From positions 1-64,000 of the forward strand of contig NZ_JBHYGG010000168.1 of assembly GCF_051859125.1 (NCBI RefSeq): a stretch of 64,000 bases of DNA, given 5' to 3'. The stretch is from Gemmata sp051859125. GTDB lineage: Bacteria; Planctomycetota; Planctomycetia; Gemmatales; Gemmataceae. Below are positions 46,775 through 56,401 of the stretch, piece by piece; position 1 is the stretch's first letter; every line of letters starts with the position of its first letter. Below the pieces are notes generated by a model, which was given only the letters and a program-made list of their open reading frames with translations, did no database searches and was not told where the DNA came from. The translations under genes were made by a program, and so were the position numbers.

Positions 46775-48031
46775 GTGTGGGAACACGAGGCGTTAACGGC
46801 AGCGATCCGGGCGGCCCCGGGCGAGGACACCCCGCGACTGGCCTACGCGGATTGGCTCGCGGAACAGGGCGAGGAGGCGAGGGCGGAGTTCATCCGCGTG
46901 CAGGTCGCGCTCGCCCGTGCGGGCGACGGGGATCACCCAGCTGAGGCGCTCCGGGTGAGGGAGAGCGAACTGCTAGGCGCGCACCGGTCGGCCTGGGTGG
47001 GTGAGCGGGTGGCGTTTGCTCCGCTCGAGGCGTGGGTGTTTACGAGGGGCATGCCCGAAGTCCTCGATCTGCGGGACCGGGTTGCCGGCGACGACGCCTT
47101 CGTCTCCCTCGCCGCCTGGCCAGGCCTGACCGAACTCATCGCGTTGCACCTCGCGCACAACCAGATCGGACAACCCGGTGCGGCCGCACTGGGATCGACC
47201 CCGTACCTTGCCAACCTCGTCATCCTGACGCTCGACGGGACGGGGATCGGCGACGACGGCCTGGCCACAATCGCCGCGTCCTCTCACCTGTCCAGACTCG
47301 GTCACTTGAGGGTGGTGGACGAGTACATCGGGTGCCAAAGCGCCGTGGTGATCGCGGCGTCCCCCCACCTCGGGAGCCTCACCACGCTGGAACTCACGGA
47401 GAACGCCATCGGGGCGGAGGGTGCGGCAGCGCTGGCGGCGTCGCCCCACCTCACGCGGTTGCGGCACTTGGACCTGGAGACGAACGACCTCGGCGCCTCC
47501 GGCGCATCTGCGATCGCCTCGTCGCTGGCACTCGCCGGCTTGGAAAGCCTGAACTTAACCCACAACGGAATCGGGGACACGGGTGCGGGATTCTTGGCCA
47601 AGTCTCCAAACCTGTCCCGGCTCGTGATGCTCAACTTGGGCGGCAACGGGATCGGGGACGCGGGCACGACCGCGCTGGCAGTCTCGGGCTCTCTCGCCGC
47701 CCTCCGGACCCTGAACCTGGAGGCGAACTCGGTCACCGACGCCGGGGTGGCGGCAATCGCGTCCACCCCTCGACGTTCGGACCTCACGACGCTGAACCTG
47801 GACAACAACGCGATCGGCGACGCCGGAGCGGTCGCAATTGCAACCTCACCCACCCTCGCACGCCTCACGTCACTCTATCTGTGGGGGAACCGAATTGGCG
47901 ATGCTGGGGCGCTGGCGCTGGCGGGGTCACCGTACCTCAAGAAGCTGACTACGCTTGAGCTGAACGAGAACGCGGTTGGCAAAGCCGGCTGGCGGGCTCT
48001 GGGTGCGCGATACGGGGTGCGGAAACAGTAA
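46775..48031 (+). CDS. TIGR02996-leader leucine-rich-repeat protein
   Basis: A 418-residue protein starting at GTG 46775 after a GGGGAG site. Residues 1-50 (ALTAAIRAAPGEDTPRLAYA, DWLAEQGEEARAEFIRVQ) match the TIGR02996 repeat-companion domain that is expanded in Gemmata. A linker follows, and residues about 120-410 are eleven or so ribonuclease-inhibitor-like LRRs of 24-25 residues (LTTLELTENAIGAEGAAALA and variants). The DNA is gene-like throughout. Function is unknown; such proteins probably bind other proteins. It is monocistronic and divergent from the polysaccharide operon. Confidence 0.85.
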   Translation: MWEHEALTAAIRAAPGEDTPRLAYADWLAEQGEEARAEFIRVQVALARAGDGDHPAEALRVRESELLGAHRSAWVGERVAFAPLEAWVFTRGMPEVLDLRDRVAGDDAFVSLAAWPGLTELIALHLAHNQIGQPGAAALGSTPYLANLVILTLDGTGIGDDGLATIAASSHLSRLGHLRVVDEYIGCQSAVVIAASPHLGSLTTLELTENAIGAEGAAALAASPHLTRLRHLDLETNDLGASGASAIASSLALAGLESLNLTHNGIGDTGAGFLAKSPNLSRLVMLNLGGNGIGDAGTTALAVSGSLAALRTLNLEANSVTDAGVAAIASTPRRSDLTTLNLDNNAIGDAGAVAIATSPTLARLTSLYLWGNRIGDAGALALAGSPYLKKLTTLELNENAVGKAGWRALGARYGVRKQ

Positions 48032-48306
48032 CGCACGCGAAACGGTCAAACGTTTCACTTAGTGGAGTCACCTGGTCGGTGAAGGCACGATTCCCCTACG
48101 CCCGGGGTCGGGGCGGCGTACGGCACCGGGACCGGCTGCGAGATGCCCTTCTGCGTCGAACGGTGGTGCTGGGCGCTTGAACTGCTCCCGGGGAGTGGCA
48201 GCGGGTTGCCGGCCGGGAAGGCGTGCCTTGGGGCGGGAGCATTTCGGCCCACCTGCCGCGCGGCAATCCGTTCGTCCCGAGGCCGATACTGCCCGGACGA
48301 CCGCGG

Positions 48307-48474
48307 TCAGTCGTGGTCGGCACTCTGTTCCGCATGGAAGGACCGACCACAGCGGGAGCAGGTCGCGAACCACTGGGCGCCCTCCCGGTCGCGCGTGATG
48401 CGACTCTCCCAGTTGCCCTGAAGACGGTGCCAGACGCGGCACCACAAACTCCCGAGAAATGACTGGCCGTTCAT
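48307..48474 (-). CDS. Small zinc-ribbon-like hypothetical protein
   Basis: A 55-residue product from ATG 48474: MNGQSFLGSLWCRVWHRLQG, a charged turn, then AQWFATCSRCGRSF with a CxxC and an upstream WCxxxH that together could bind one zinc. An AT-rich upstream region with TTTAC-N4-GTAAA at 48543-48556 may be a promoter or operator. Codon bias is weak, so this may be a spurious frame, but the metal-site spacing is suggestive. Confidence 0.4.
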   Translation of the reverse strand: MNGQSFLGSLWCRVWHRLQGNWESRITRDREGAQWFATCSRCGRSFHAEQSADHD

Positions 48475-49655
48475 GCGGCCTCGACGCGGTGTAAAGGGGT
48501 CCGATCGCATATATGTTGTACAGGGGCGGGCCGAGTGATTTACAATCGTAAAAATGTCCGGCGGGCCACCTCTCGCGTCGAAATGACTCGCACCGAGTTG
48601 GAGCCTAACACGCCGTCACCGGCGGCCACCAACCGACCACCGCGAAGCCCCGTGTGAAAACGGCGAGCCGCGTCACCGCCAACGTTGTAGTTCGTCACCT
48701 TGAAGCAGTTTCTGGACGGGTGTGGCGCGAGGAGGTAGTAGTTGTTCTCGGGGGTTCCGCGGCGTGCCCCCACCGGAGACGTCGACGGGTGTGTTCCTCC
48801 AGCAGCCGGGCGGGTCGATCACGACCGTCCTGCCGCTGCCCGCACTGCCGGCGGGTGTGGCCGGGTTCCAGCGGAAGGTGTCGCTGGAGGTTCGACAAGC
48901 GGCGGGCGACGGGCGGGTCCGGCCCGTGGTGGGCGTCCCGGACCTGAAACTCCCGTGGACCGGCGGGCAGATCGACCTGGGCGCGAGCCCCGGCAGCACT
49001 CAGCGGGTGGTTCTGCCGGTTCGAGCGGTGCAGGAAGGCGACATGGTGAGGCTGGTCGTCGGGAACTGACCCGTTGCCGGCGGTGCAGCCGTTGTCGAGC
49101 TTCTCCATCAAGTCCCACCCGGCCTGGGCCTCCTCCAGCGCGGCCCGCAACGTGGCGGGGTCGCCCCCGGCGCACCCGGCAAGGACGAAGGCCTGCAACT
49201 CGTCGCGCCCTTGCCCGATCCGAGATGTGGAACGACCGTGTCCAGGCCCGTGCCTCCCGCCCCGCAACCAACCCGGGCGGGGGTCGTGGAGGGGTTGGTC
49301 GCGTCACCGGTGTCGCCGGCGAGGGGAACGGGGTGTCATTGGGGGACAGCGGTTCAGAGGGCGAGCGATGACGGAAGCGGAATAGCTGGCGACAACCGAC
49401 CCGACGCCTATGCTTCGTTTTATCCGCAACACAATCACTGAACGATTGGTTGGCACGGTGGATTGCAGACTGCCCTCGCCTACATCGCGAAGTACACTGC
49501 CACTTTCGATCACGAGAACCTGAATCTAAATACCTCCCGGCTAAGGCGGAAGTGGCACAGCGTGCGGTCCGCTTAGAAACCCAGGCATTTCGGCCCGCAG
49601 ACACTTTCGCCTTTGCTGGGCGGTATTTAGCGCGTCAGCAGGTGACCCCGAATAG
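48475..49655. other. Decayed region with gene remnants and a direct repeat copy
   Basis: About 1.2 kb without an intact gene. A plus-strand frame ending at 49069 (GVFLQQPGGSITTVLPLPAL, LEVRQAAGDGRVRPVVGV, then VLPVRAVQEGDMVRLVVGN) and a minus-strand stretch at about 49090-49205 (LQAFVLAGCAGGDPATLRAA, LEEAQAGWDLMEKLDNG) look like tails of lost genes lying tail-to-tail. A 54-nt segment at 49216-49269 recurs at 51152-51205. Confidence 0.35.
49216..49269 (+). repeat. Diverged direct repeat, copy 1
   Basis: 54 nt that align without gaps to 51152-51205, about 80% identical by eye (shared core ATGTGGAA.G.CCGTGTCC). The two copies flank the LRR gene at 49656-50843. Confidence 0.5.
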
Positions 49656-50843
49656 TCACCTTTCGATCTTGCACTTCGGCAACGCCTTCAGAAGTTCCTT
49701 CCGCCCTGCGGCCGTCACCTTTGTTTCCCGAAGTCTGAGGTGGGTGAGGTTCGTGAGCGCGGCTAACTCCTTCAGTCCTGCATCCGTCACCTGCGTCTGG
49801 TCCAGAGCCAGGAAGGTGAGGTTCTTGAGCGCGGCCAACTCTTTCAGTCCTGCATCCGTCACCTGCGTCCCGTGCAAGTAGAGTGTAATGAGGTTCGCCA
49901 TTTTGGTAATTTCCTTCAGCCCTGCGTCGGTCACATTGGCGCCGTGGAGGCTGAGCCTGGTGACATCCTCGAGTTTGGAAGGCCGTTGTCCTTTGACGTC
50001 GGTGGCGCTTATCAACGTGTGGAGCAGATTAGTCTCACGCAACACGGCCAACGCCTCATCCGTCAACTGTGCCTTTCTCAAGGAGAGTGTGGCGAGCTTT
50101 TTGAGTGGGGCGAGTTCCTTCAGACCCGCGCCCGTCACCTTCGTGTAGGTCAAGTCGAGGTTGGTGAGGTTTGTGAGTACGACGAGTTCCTTCAGCCCCG
50201 CGTCCGTCACGTTGTGGTAGTGCTGCAAGGAGAGCGTGGTGACCTCCTCGGGTTTGGAAGGTCGTGATCCTCGATCGCCGGCTCCCAATGTGTGGAGCAG
50301 ATTAGTCTCACGCAACACTGCCAACCCCTTATCCGTCAGTTGTGTCACGTCCAAGGCGAGAGTGGTGAGGTCTTTGAGTGGCGCGAGTTCCTTCAAACCC
50401 GCGTCCGTCACTTTGGTCCTGGTGAGGCGGAGGGTGGTGAGGTTTTTGAGCGGCGCGAGTTCCTTCAAACCCGCGTCCGTCACATTGGTGTTATTGATGT
50501 TTAGGTCAGTGAGGTTTGTGAGTGTCGCGAGTTCCTTCAGCCCCGCGTCCGTCACCCGCGTGCTGTTCAGGTTAAGCCTGGTGAGATTCTTGAGTGTGGC
50601 AACTTCCTTCAGCCCCACGTCTGTCACGCCGTGGGAGTTAGCGTCGAGATAGGTTATGTCCGTACGCCTGGCGACTACTTCCTTCAGCCCCGCGTCCGCG
50701 TTCGCCCCCCGCGAGAAAGACAACACTACCGTGACAACTGGCATCTTGGGTAGTTTGACCTTGTCTTTGGCGTCATCGGCAAAGGTCGCAGACGAGCTCT
50801 GTGCCAGAAACAACATGGCAGCGCCGAGCATTAAACGAGCCAT
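49656..50843 (-). CDS. Secreted leucine-rich-repeat protein with near-identical repeats
   Basis: A 395-residue protein from ATG 50843, preceded by GGAGG at good spacing. A signal peptide (residues 1-22, ending ATFADD) is followed by LRRs of 24 residues with the consensus VTDAGLKELAxLxNLTxLxL (about residues 45-390). Several repeats are almost the same at DNA level, pointing to recent expansion or gene conversion. Two inserts (about 195-215 and 270-300) break the array with RETNLLHTL and RPSKxEx segments. C-terminus KALPKCKIER is the capping motif common to these proteins. Likely a periplasmic or surface binding protein; partner unknown. Confidence 0.85.
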   Translation of the reverse strand: MARLMLGAAMLFLAQSSSATFADDAKDKVKLPKMPVVTVVLSFSRGANADAGLKEVVARRTDITYLDANSHGVTDVGLKEVATLKNLTRLNLNSTRVTDAGLKELATLTNLTDLNINNTNVTDAGLKELAPLKNLTTLRLTRTKVTDAGLKELAPLKDLTTLALDVTQLTDKGLAVLRETNLLHTLGAGDRGSRPSKPEEVTTLSLQHYHNVTDAGLKELVVLTNLTNLDLTYTKVTGAGLKELAPLKKLATLSLRKAQLTDEALAVLRETNLLHTLISATDVKGQRPSKLEDVTRLSLHGANVTDAGLKEITKMANLITLYLHGTQVTDAGLKELAALKNLTFLALDQTQVTDAGLKELAALTNLTHLRLRETKVTAAGRKELLKALPKCKIER

Positions 50844-51495
50844 GATCAAGCCTCCGGGTGGGAGAATGATGAGTGTACCGCGCCCCGCACTATCGGTTTT
50901 GCATTTCTTGTCCCCGCTTGGCTGACTTCGGACGTTATTGCCCTCGCCGAAGGCATTCGCCAGGACCGGGCCTTCGACCGGATGCCGATCCTTGCCGACG
51001 CCCATCAAGACGCCGGCTGCGACACCGCCGACATCCTGAACCACTGCCGCGAACCGGGCCAGCACGTGCGGGGGTGTTGGGTCGCCGATCTGGTGCTGGG
51101 CAAGGCGTGACGCGCGAGGTGAAGGCATCGCTCGTGAAGGCAAACCAAGACCGCTCCGAAATGTGGAATGCCCGTGTCCCGCCCCGTGCCTTCCCCTCTC
51201 GCACCCGACCCGCGCGGCGTGGTCGCGGCTGGGTTGTGCTCCACTTCGCACTGTCCGATACTTGCACTGTCGAAGTCCTAACTCGCCGCGGAGCGGGATG
51301 GGCCGAGCCCGGCGACGACGGTCTTGCCGCCCCCGCACAGTGGGACCCCGCGCGCCATGAGCGCGGCCGCCCCCGGCCCGTACCGCATTCCCGGCTCCGG
51401 CGTCCGCTTCCTGTGGCCCTCCTTGCGGAACCAGACCCCGGCCCCGGTGCGAGCCACCAGGTCCCTCGCCACCGCCCGGTACGCCGCCAAGCTGG
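50844..51495. other. Decayed region upstream of the LRR gene
   Basis: About 650 nt holding the second repeat copy and, on the minus strand at about 51290-51490, a protein-like stretch (VARDLVARTGAGVWFRKEGH) of no recognised family. No intact gene. Confidence 0.3.
51152..51205 (+). repeat. Diverged direct repeat, copy 2
   Basis: Partner of 49216-49269 (54 nt, about 80% identical by eye). Both copies give TR.FHIS.R when read on the minus strand, so the shared piece may be part of a dispersed repeat or of a gene family remnant. Confidence 0.5.
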
Positions 51496-51865
51496 CTGCG
51501 GGACCACTTCGCCGAGCCGCTCCGGATCGAGACGCTCGCCGAGCACGTGGGCATGAGTCCGTCGGCGCTCCACCTCCACTTCAAGCACGTGGCCGCCCTG
51601 AGCCCGCTCCGGTACCAGAAGCGGCTCAGGCTCCAGGAGGCGCGGCGGCTCATGACGGGGGGTCGGGCTCGACGCCGGCGAGGCGGCGTTCCGGGTCCGG
51701 TACGGGAGCCCCTCCCAGTTCGGCCGGGAATACCTGCGGATGTTCGGGACCTCTCCGCGGCGTGACGTCACTTCGATCCGAAACACCACGCCTCCAGAGG
51801 TCGTGCCGCTCACCACATCGGCCGGCAGCTCGCCGCCCCCCCCGTCCACGACTTCAGTAGCTTGA
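51496..51865 (+). pseudogene. C-terminal remnant of an AraC-family regulator
   Basis: The frame from 51496 reads LRDHFAEPLRIETLAEHVGM, SPSALHLHFKHVAALSPLRY and QKRLRLQEARRLMT, the first HTH of an AraC/XylS DNA-binding domain. At about 51658 a run of G marks a frameshift; the second HTH continues in another frame (GLDAGEAAFRVRYGSPSQFG, REYLRMFGTSPRRDV) to TGA 51863-51865. The ligand-binding N-terminal half is absent. Both HTH halves are well preserved, so decay is recent. Confidence 0.7.
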
Positions 51866-51997
51866 CGCCCGCGCCCGGCCCGGAACGCGGTGGCTGGGGT
51901 AGAAGGGTTGGGCTAAGCTGAACCACCTTCGCCTCGACCATCAGGGCTCGCGACCGGCTGGCGCCAGGCGGGCCGCGGCCGACCGCAGCAGCACCTC

Positions 51998-52987
51998 ATG
52001 AGCGAACACCGAAACGGAATGCCCAACGCCGCGGTCGCCACCGACCTGACACAGATCCGCGCCGTCGTCGACCATCTGCCGCAGCCCGCTTGGACGTGCC
52101 GCCCGGACGGGCACGTCGACTACCTGAACCGCCGGTGGTCGGAGTACACGGGGGTGCCCGAGGAGGAGCACCACGCGGGCGGCTGGCTCGCCGCCGTCCA
52201 CCCCGACGACCGCGAGCGCACCAAAGAGGTCTGGGACGCGTTCGTCGCCGGCGCCGAGTACGACGTCAACTACCGGCTCCGCCGGCACGACGGGGCGTAC
52301 CGCTGGTTCAAGACCCGCGGCACCCTCGTCCGGGATGACGCGGGCGTGCCCGTCCGGGTGTTCGGCACGACCACCGACATCGACGACCAGAAGCAGGCCG
52401 AGCGCCGGTCCACGGCGATCCTCGAGAGCATCACCGACGCGTTCTTCGCTCTCGGGCGCGACTGGCAGTTCACCTACGTGAACAAGCAGGCCGAACGCCT
52501 CCTCGGCCGCACCCGGCACGACCTGGTGGGCAAAAGCATCTGGGTGGAGTTCGCCCCGGCGCTGGGCACCGAGTTCGAGCGGTGCTACCGGAAGGCGGCG
52601 GCCGAGGACGAGGCCGTGACGTTCGAGGCGTTCTACCCGCCGCTGGACACCTGGTATGAGGTGCACGCCTACACGGACGGGCACCCTCACGTGCGGATCG
52701 CCGCGGCCCAGCACGGAAGCTCTTCCCCACGCTCGGAGTCCGCTACGGGGGTGAGGATGGGGCTCGCACTCATCTCTGGCAGCCGACGACCACCGCGCGG
52801 CGGCGATCACCGGCTCGGCGTTCGACCGCACCGGACGGGATCTGCGTCACCCGCGTCACGACGGACCCGAACCGCCCGAAAAGAATCTCCTCAGCCCGTG
52901 ACGCAGCGAAACGGCTTGCGTCACCTCTCCGTCGCCCCGGGTCACCCGCCCCCGGGCCGTGATTCAAGTCATTCAGCCGGCTCGTGA
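51998..52987 (+). CDS. Tandem PAS-domain protein, probably truncated sensor kinase
   Basis: A 329-residue frame from ATG 51998. Residues about 16-135 are a PAS/PAC unit (PQPAWTCRPDGHVDYLNRRW, YRLRRHDGAYRWFKTRGTLV, VFGTTTDIDDQKQAE); residues 139-228 are a second PAS (ESITDAFFALGRDWQFTYVN, KQAERLLGRTRHDLVGKS), which breaks off in the strand YEVHAYTDG where full proteins continue to the PAC and a histidine kinase. The last 100 residues are unrelated, basic and low complexity, and overlap the inverted-repeat element at 52842-53001. It is probably a broken hybrid sensor kinase; a PAS-only protein is possible. Confidence 0.65.
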   Translation: MSEHRNGMPNAAVATDLTQIRAVVDHLPQPAWTCRPDGHVDYLNRRWSEYTGVPEEEHHAGGWLAAVHPDDRERTKEVWDAFVAGAEYDVNYRLRRHDGAYRWFKTRGTLVRDDAGVPVRVFGTTTDIDDQKQAERRSTAILESITDAFFALGRDWQFTYVNKQAERLLGRTRHDLVGKSIWVEFAPALGTEFERCYRKAAAEDEAVTFEAFYPPLDTWYEVHAYTDGHPHVRIAAAQHGSSSPRSESATGVRMGLALISGSRRPPRGGDHRLGVRPHRTGSASPASRRTRTARKESPQPVTQRNGLRHLSVAPGHPPPGRDSSHSAGS

Positions 52988-53001
52988 CGCGGGTGACGCA
53001 G
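52842..53001. mobile_element. MITE-like element with 20-bp perfect inverted ends and GTGACGC motifs
   Basis: Ends 52842-52861 and 52982-53001 are exact 20-bp reverse complements (first end CTGCGTCACCCGCGTCACGA). The 160-nt unit contains six copies of the 7-mer GTGACGC in both orientations (two at each end, plus 52899-52905 and 52918-52924). It fits a non-autonomous mobile element or an array of protein-binding sites, and it sits where the PAS gene loses its homology. Confidence 0.5.
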
Positions 53002-53135
53002 CTGACGATAGGATCGTGAAACGCGTGCCGGGTCGGGGGTGATGTCGGGGTTGGAGACGTGCCCATCACCTCCGCCCGAGCTTCATACCATTCGCTGCCC
53101 ACCATTCGTGGGGATCGTGGGGAAGACCAATCCCG

Positions 53136-56100
53136 GTGACAGCCCAGCGCGCCCGATTCTCGATCCGGTCGGCCGCGCGATTCGCCGCTTGCCCAACCCG
53201 CCCGCCGCGGCCATACTCGGGCGACACCCAAGGGCCGCCCTTGCTCGCGTTCTTCCACTGCGTCGCCGAGGCGGTCGCCGAGCACGGCTTCCGCGGGCTC
53301 GCCGAGATGGTCCCCGGGGGCGGGTACGCCGCCGACGTGGCCAGCTCCGTGTGGAAGAAGTACCGGGAGCGGCGGAAGGACGCCGAGATCCGCGAGGACA
53401 TCCAGCAACTGGCCCGAATGAGCTTCGAGCAAGCGCGGCGGGCGGCGGAGGCGGTCGCCCGCGGGGCCGCCAGCGGCCCGGACTCGCCGATCGAACTGGA
53501 GCTGTGCCTGTCGCAGATCCCCGGTGCCGTCCAGCAGTCCCTCAAGCGAACCGAGGACCCGACCGGCACCACGGTGCCCGGCGCGTTCAGCCTGACCTCG
53601 GCCGACGACGTCATGAAGCTCCTCCCGTCGCGGCCGCCCCGCTTCCGGCCGGGGTCGGCGCTGCCCGGGAGGCCGGGCTGGGTGCTCGAAAAGCCCCTTG
53701 GCGTGGGCGGGTTCGGCGAGGTGTGGCTCGCCCGCCACCCGCAGATGGCGTCCCTCGTCGGCGCGGTCAAGTTCTGCCACGGCCAGCAGGCCCGCGACCT
53801 GAAGCACGAGAGCACCCTGATCGACCGCGTGATGTCGGCCGGGGCGCACCCGAACATCGTCCCGCTGAAGGACGTCCATCTCGAGGGCGACACGCCCTGG
53901 CTGATGTACGAGTACGTCCCCGGCGGCGACCTGGCCGACTGGCTCCGCGGGCTCCAGCGGAGCGCCCCCGAGCAGCGGGTCCGGCAGGCCACGGCCGCGC
54001 TGCGGCAACTCGCCGGGGCCGTCGGGCACTTCCACCGGATGACGCCGCCGGTCGTCCACCGCGACCTGAAGCCGGCGAACGTGCACACCGACAATGTGAA
54101 CCGCCGGCTCCGGATCACGGACTTCGGGATCGGGTCGGTGGTCGCACAGGCGGCGCTGGTCGCGGACGCCCGGGGGCTGACCTCGCGGGCCGGGCGGCTC
54201 GCGTCCTACCTCCAGGGGTCGCACACCCCGCTCTACGCTTCGCCCCAGCAGCGGGCCGGCGCCGCCCCCGACCCGCGGGACGACGTGCACGCCCTCGGGG
54301 TCATCGGCTACCAACTCATCACCGGCCACCTCGACCAGGGGGGCGGCTCGGACTTCGCCGACGACCTGCGCGAGCACGCGGTCCCGCCGGAGTTGATCGC
54401 ACTGCTCGGCCGGTGCGTCGCGCAGAGGCCCGACCGGCGGCCGCGTGACGGCGGGGAACTGGGGGTGCTATTGGCCGACGTCACCGCGGCGGCAACGCAA
54501 CCGGCATCGGCAGTGCCGCCCGTACCCGCACCGCGCGAGCAAGCGCCGGAGAGCACGATCGCCGCTGCCCCCACGATCGCGGCCGCGATTGCCACTCCAC
54601 CGGAGTCACCGCCGGTCGCCGCCACGCCGGCCGTTACGTCGGGTCGCCCGGTCGCGGCCCCGCCGGTGAGTTCGTCCCCGACGGCCGTCCCGGCTCCGGG
54701 CGCGGCGGCGGCGACATCCACGGCAGGTGCGGCCTCGATCGCCGACCGCGGTCACGCGAGTTCCGGGGCGGCCACGCCGGCGGTGTTGACCATCGAGGAA
54801 GCCATCCGGCAGTTCGAACGCGACGGCGGAGTACGAGGGGCCACGGCGGTCGCGGGGAACAAGACGTACGGGTACGCGGCCGACCTGCGGTTCAATCCGT
54901 GCCGGTGCGGGTGGGACGACCCGGACTACAACTACCACGAGTTCGTCGCCCGGAACGCCCGCGGGACGTGCTACTACGTCGTGCACGGCCTGCGGACGGG
55001 AAAGATCACGGTTGGCACGCAGGGCTACCACTGGGCCAACGCCCACGTGCCGGAGTGCGTGGTCGGAGCCGTGCCACGGGAGAAGGCTCCCGCGCGTACC
55101 ACCCCAGCCCGGCGCAGCCTTGTCCGCACGGGGCGGTTGCTGGAGGAGCGGGACGTGATCCCGTTCGGGACGTGGTGGGTCGAACTACCAGAGGACAGCG
55201 GTAGCGCGGCGCCGGGCGACAGCGGCGAACCACTTTCTGGAGACGACCAAGAGATCGGAGACCAGGACGATTGCGAGGGACAACTCGGGGACGGAGACGC
55301 CAACGACTGGCAACTCGTCTGCGAGACCCCCGCGCGGGTCGAGATCCGGGAAGGGGAGATCTACTTCATGAGGCTCGCCCCGAGCGACGAGAACGACCTG
55401 GCCGGTCTGGGCGCGCTCGCCGACGTCCAGCAACTCGTCACCGTCGGCGTGCGGAACGGCAACGCGCTGACGGCGGCCAGTTACTCGAGCCTGGCCGCCT
55501 TCCGCCACCTCCGCGTCCTCGACCTGCGCGGGTGCCGCTGCGACGACGCGGCGCTCAAATACCTGGCGGGCCTGGTGGCGCTGCGGGGACTCGACCTGTC
55601 GGGCACGGACATCGACGGGTCAGGCCTCGCGCACCTGGGCGGCTTGCTCAACCTGGAGGCGCTCGACCTGTCCGGCACCCCGTTGACGAGGGCGGACTTC
55701 AGCGGGCTCGTTCGGCACCCGAAACTTGAGACATTGTTACTGGACCGGAGTGGCGTCACGGACGCGGCCATTCGAGGCCTCATCGGCATCCCGAATCTCA
55801 AACAACTTGGCCTGTCTGAGACGCAAATCGAGGGGTCGTGTCTGCCCTCCCTGAGCGGGATGCCCAACCTGACGGAACTGGACCTCCGGGACACCCCGCT
55901 GACCGACGCGGACTTCTCGGGCCTCCCCGGACTCACAAAACTCGAATCGTTGTGGCTGGGGGGCAGTGGCGTGAAGGATGCGGACCTTCACGCGCTCGGT
56001 GACATGGTATGCCTGGCGGAATTCGGGCTCGACGGGACCGCTCTGACGGACACCGGGCTCGAACACTGCGCGCGCGTGAAAACGCTCCGGCTGCTCTACG

Positions 56101-56258
56101 TGAATGAAACGAGGGTCACCGACTCCGGGTTGGCCCACCTCGCACCCTGTGCCACGTTGAACGAGTTGAGCCTCGACGGAACCGATATCGGCGACGACGG
56201 GCTCGCCCACGTGGCCCGATTGACCGGCCTGATCTCGCTGTCGTTGGTGGGCTGCTAA
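53136..56258 (+). CDS. Ser/Thr protein kinase fused to leucine-rich repeats (last repeat cut off by a stop)
   Basis: A 1040-residue frame from GTG 53136; the homology begins near TTG 53241 (LLAFFHCVAEAVAEHGFRG), a likely true start. A helical N-terminal region precedes the kinase: GVGGFGEVW (189-197), Lys212, HRDLKPANV (308-316), DFG (329-331), kinase end about 450. A Pro/Ala/Thr-rich linker to about 545 leads to a domain with TIEEAIRQFERDGGVRGATA, DLRFNPCRCGWDDPDYNYHE and GYHWANAHVPECVVG, and then an acidic stretch. From about 745 LRRs run to the end (LRGLDLSGTDIDGSGLAHL). The TAA at 56256-56258 is in frame with a further 47-codon LRR ending (RVTDVGLGHLLNSSNLESLN, ending LPDCDIEGK and TGA 56397-56399), so the true protein is shortened by a nonsense or 3-nt insertion. 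Confidence 0.85.
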   Translation: MTAQRARFSIRSAARFAACPTRPPRPYSGDTQGPPLLAFFHCVAEAVAEHGFRGLAEMVPGGGYAADVASSVWKKYRERRKDAEIREDIQQLARMSFEQARRAAEAVARGAASGPDSPIELELCLSQIPGAVQQSLKRTEDPTGTTVPGAFSLTSADDVMKLLPSRPPRFRPGSALPGRPGWVLEKPLGVGGFGEVWLARHPQMASLVGAVKFCHGQQARDLKHESTLIDRVMSAGAHPNIVPLKDVHLEGDTPWLMYEYVPGGDLADWLRGLQRSAPEQRVRQATAALRQLAGAVGHFHRMTPPVVHRDLKPANVHTDNVNRRLRITDFGIGSVVAQAALVADARGLTSRAGRLASYLQGSHTPLYASPQQRAGAAPDPRDDVHALGVIGYQLITGHLDQGGGSDFADDLREHAVPPELIALLGRCVAQRPDRRPRDGGELGVLLADVTAAATQPASAVPPVPAPREQAPESTIAAAPTIAAAIATPPESPPVAATPAVTSGRPVAAPPVSSSPTAVPAPGAAAATSTAGAASIADRGHASSGAATPAVLTIEEAIRQFERDGGVRGATAVAGNKTYGYAADLRFNPCRCGWDDPDYNYHEFVARNARGTCYYVVHGLRTGKITVGTQGYHWANAHVPECVVGAVPREKAPARTTPARRSLVRTGRLLEERDVIPFGTWWVELPEDSGSAAPGDSGEPLSGDDQEIGDQDDCEGQLGDGDANDWQLVCETPARVEIREGEIYFMRLAPSDENDLAGLGALADVQQLVTVGVRNGNALTAASYSSLAAFRHLRVLDLRGCRCDDAALKYLAGLVALRGLDLSGTDIDGSGLAHLGGLLNLEALDLSGTPLTRADFSGLVRHPKLETLLLDRSGVTDAAIRGLIGIPNLKQLGLSETQIEGSCLPSLSGMPNLTELDLRDTPLTDADFSGLPGLTKLESLWLGGSGVKDADLHALGDMVCLAEFGLDGTALTDTGLEHCARVKTLRLLYVNETRVTDSGLAHLAPCATLNELSLDGTDIGDDGLAHVARLTGLISLSLVGC

Positions 56259-56399
56259 CGGGTAACCGACGTCGGACTGGGCCACCTCCTCAACTCGTCG
56301 AACCTTGAGTCGCTAAACATCGACGGAACGAAGGCTACCCGGAAGGGCGTCGCGAAACTTCGGCTCGCTCTGCCCGATTGCGACATCGAGGGAAAGTGA
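56259..56399 (+). pseudogene. Separated C-terminal LRR end of the kinase/LRR gene
   Basis: In frame with the upstream kinase gene and immediately after its TAA: RVTDVGLGHLLNSSNLESLN, then IDGTKATRKGVAKLRLALPD and CDIEGK, the usual LRR cap. It has no start of its own and would be translated only by stop-codon readthrough. Confidence 0.65.
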
Positions 56400-56401
56400 A
56401 G

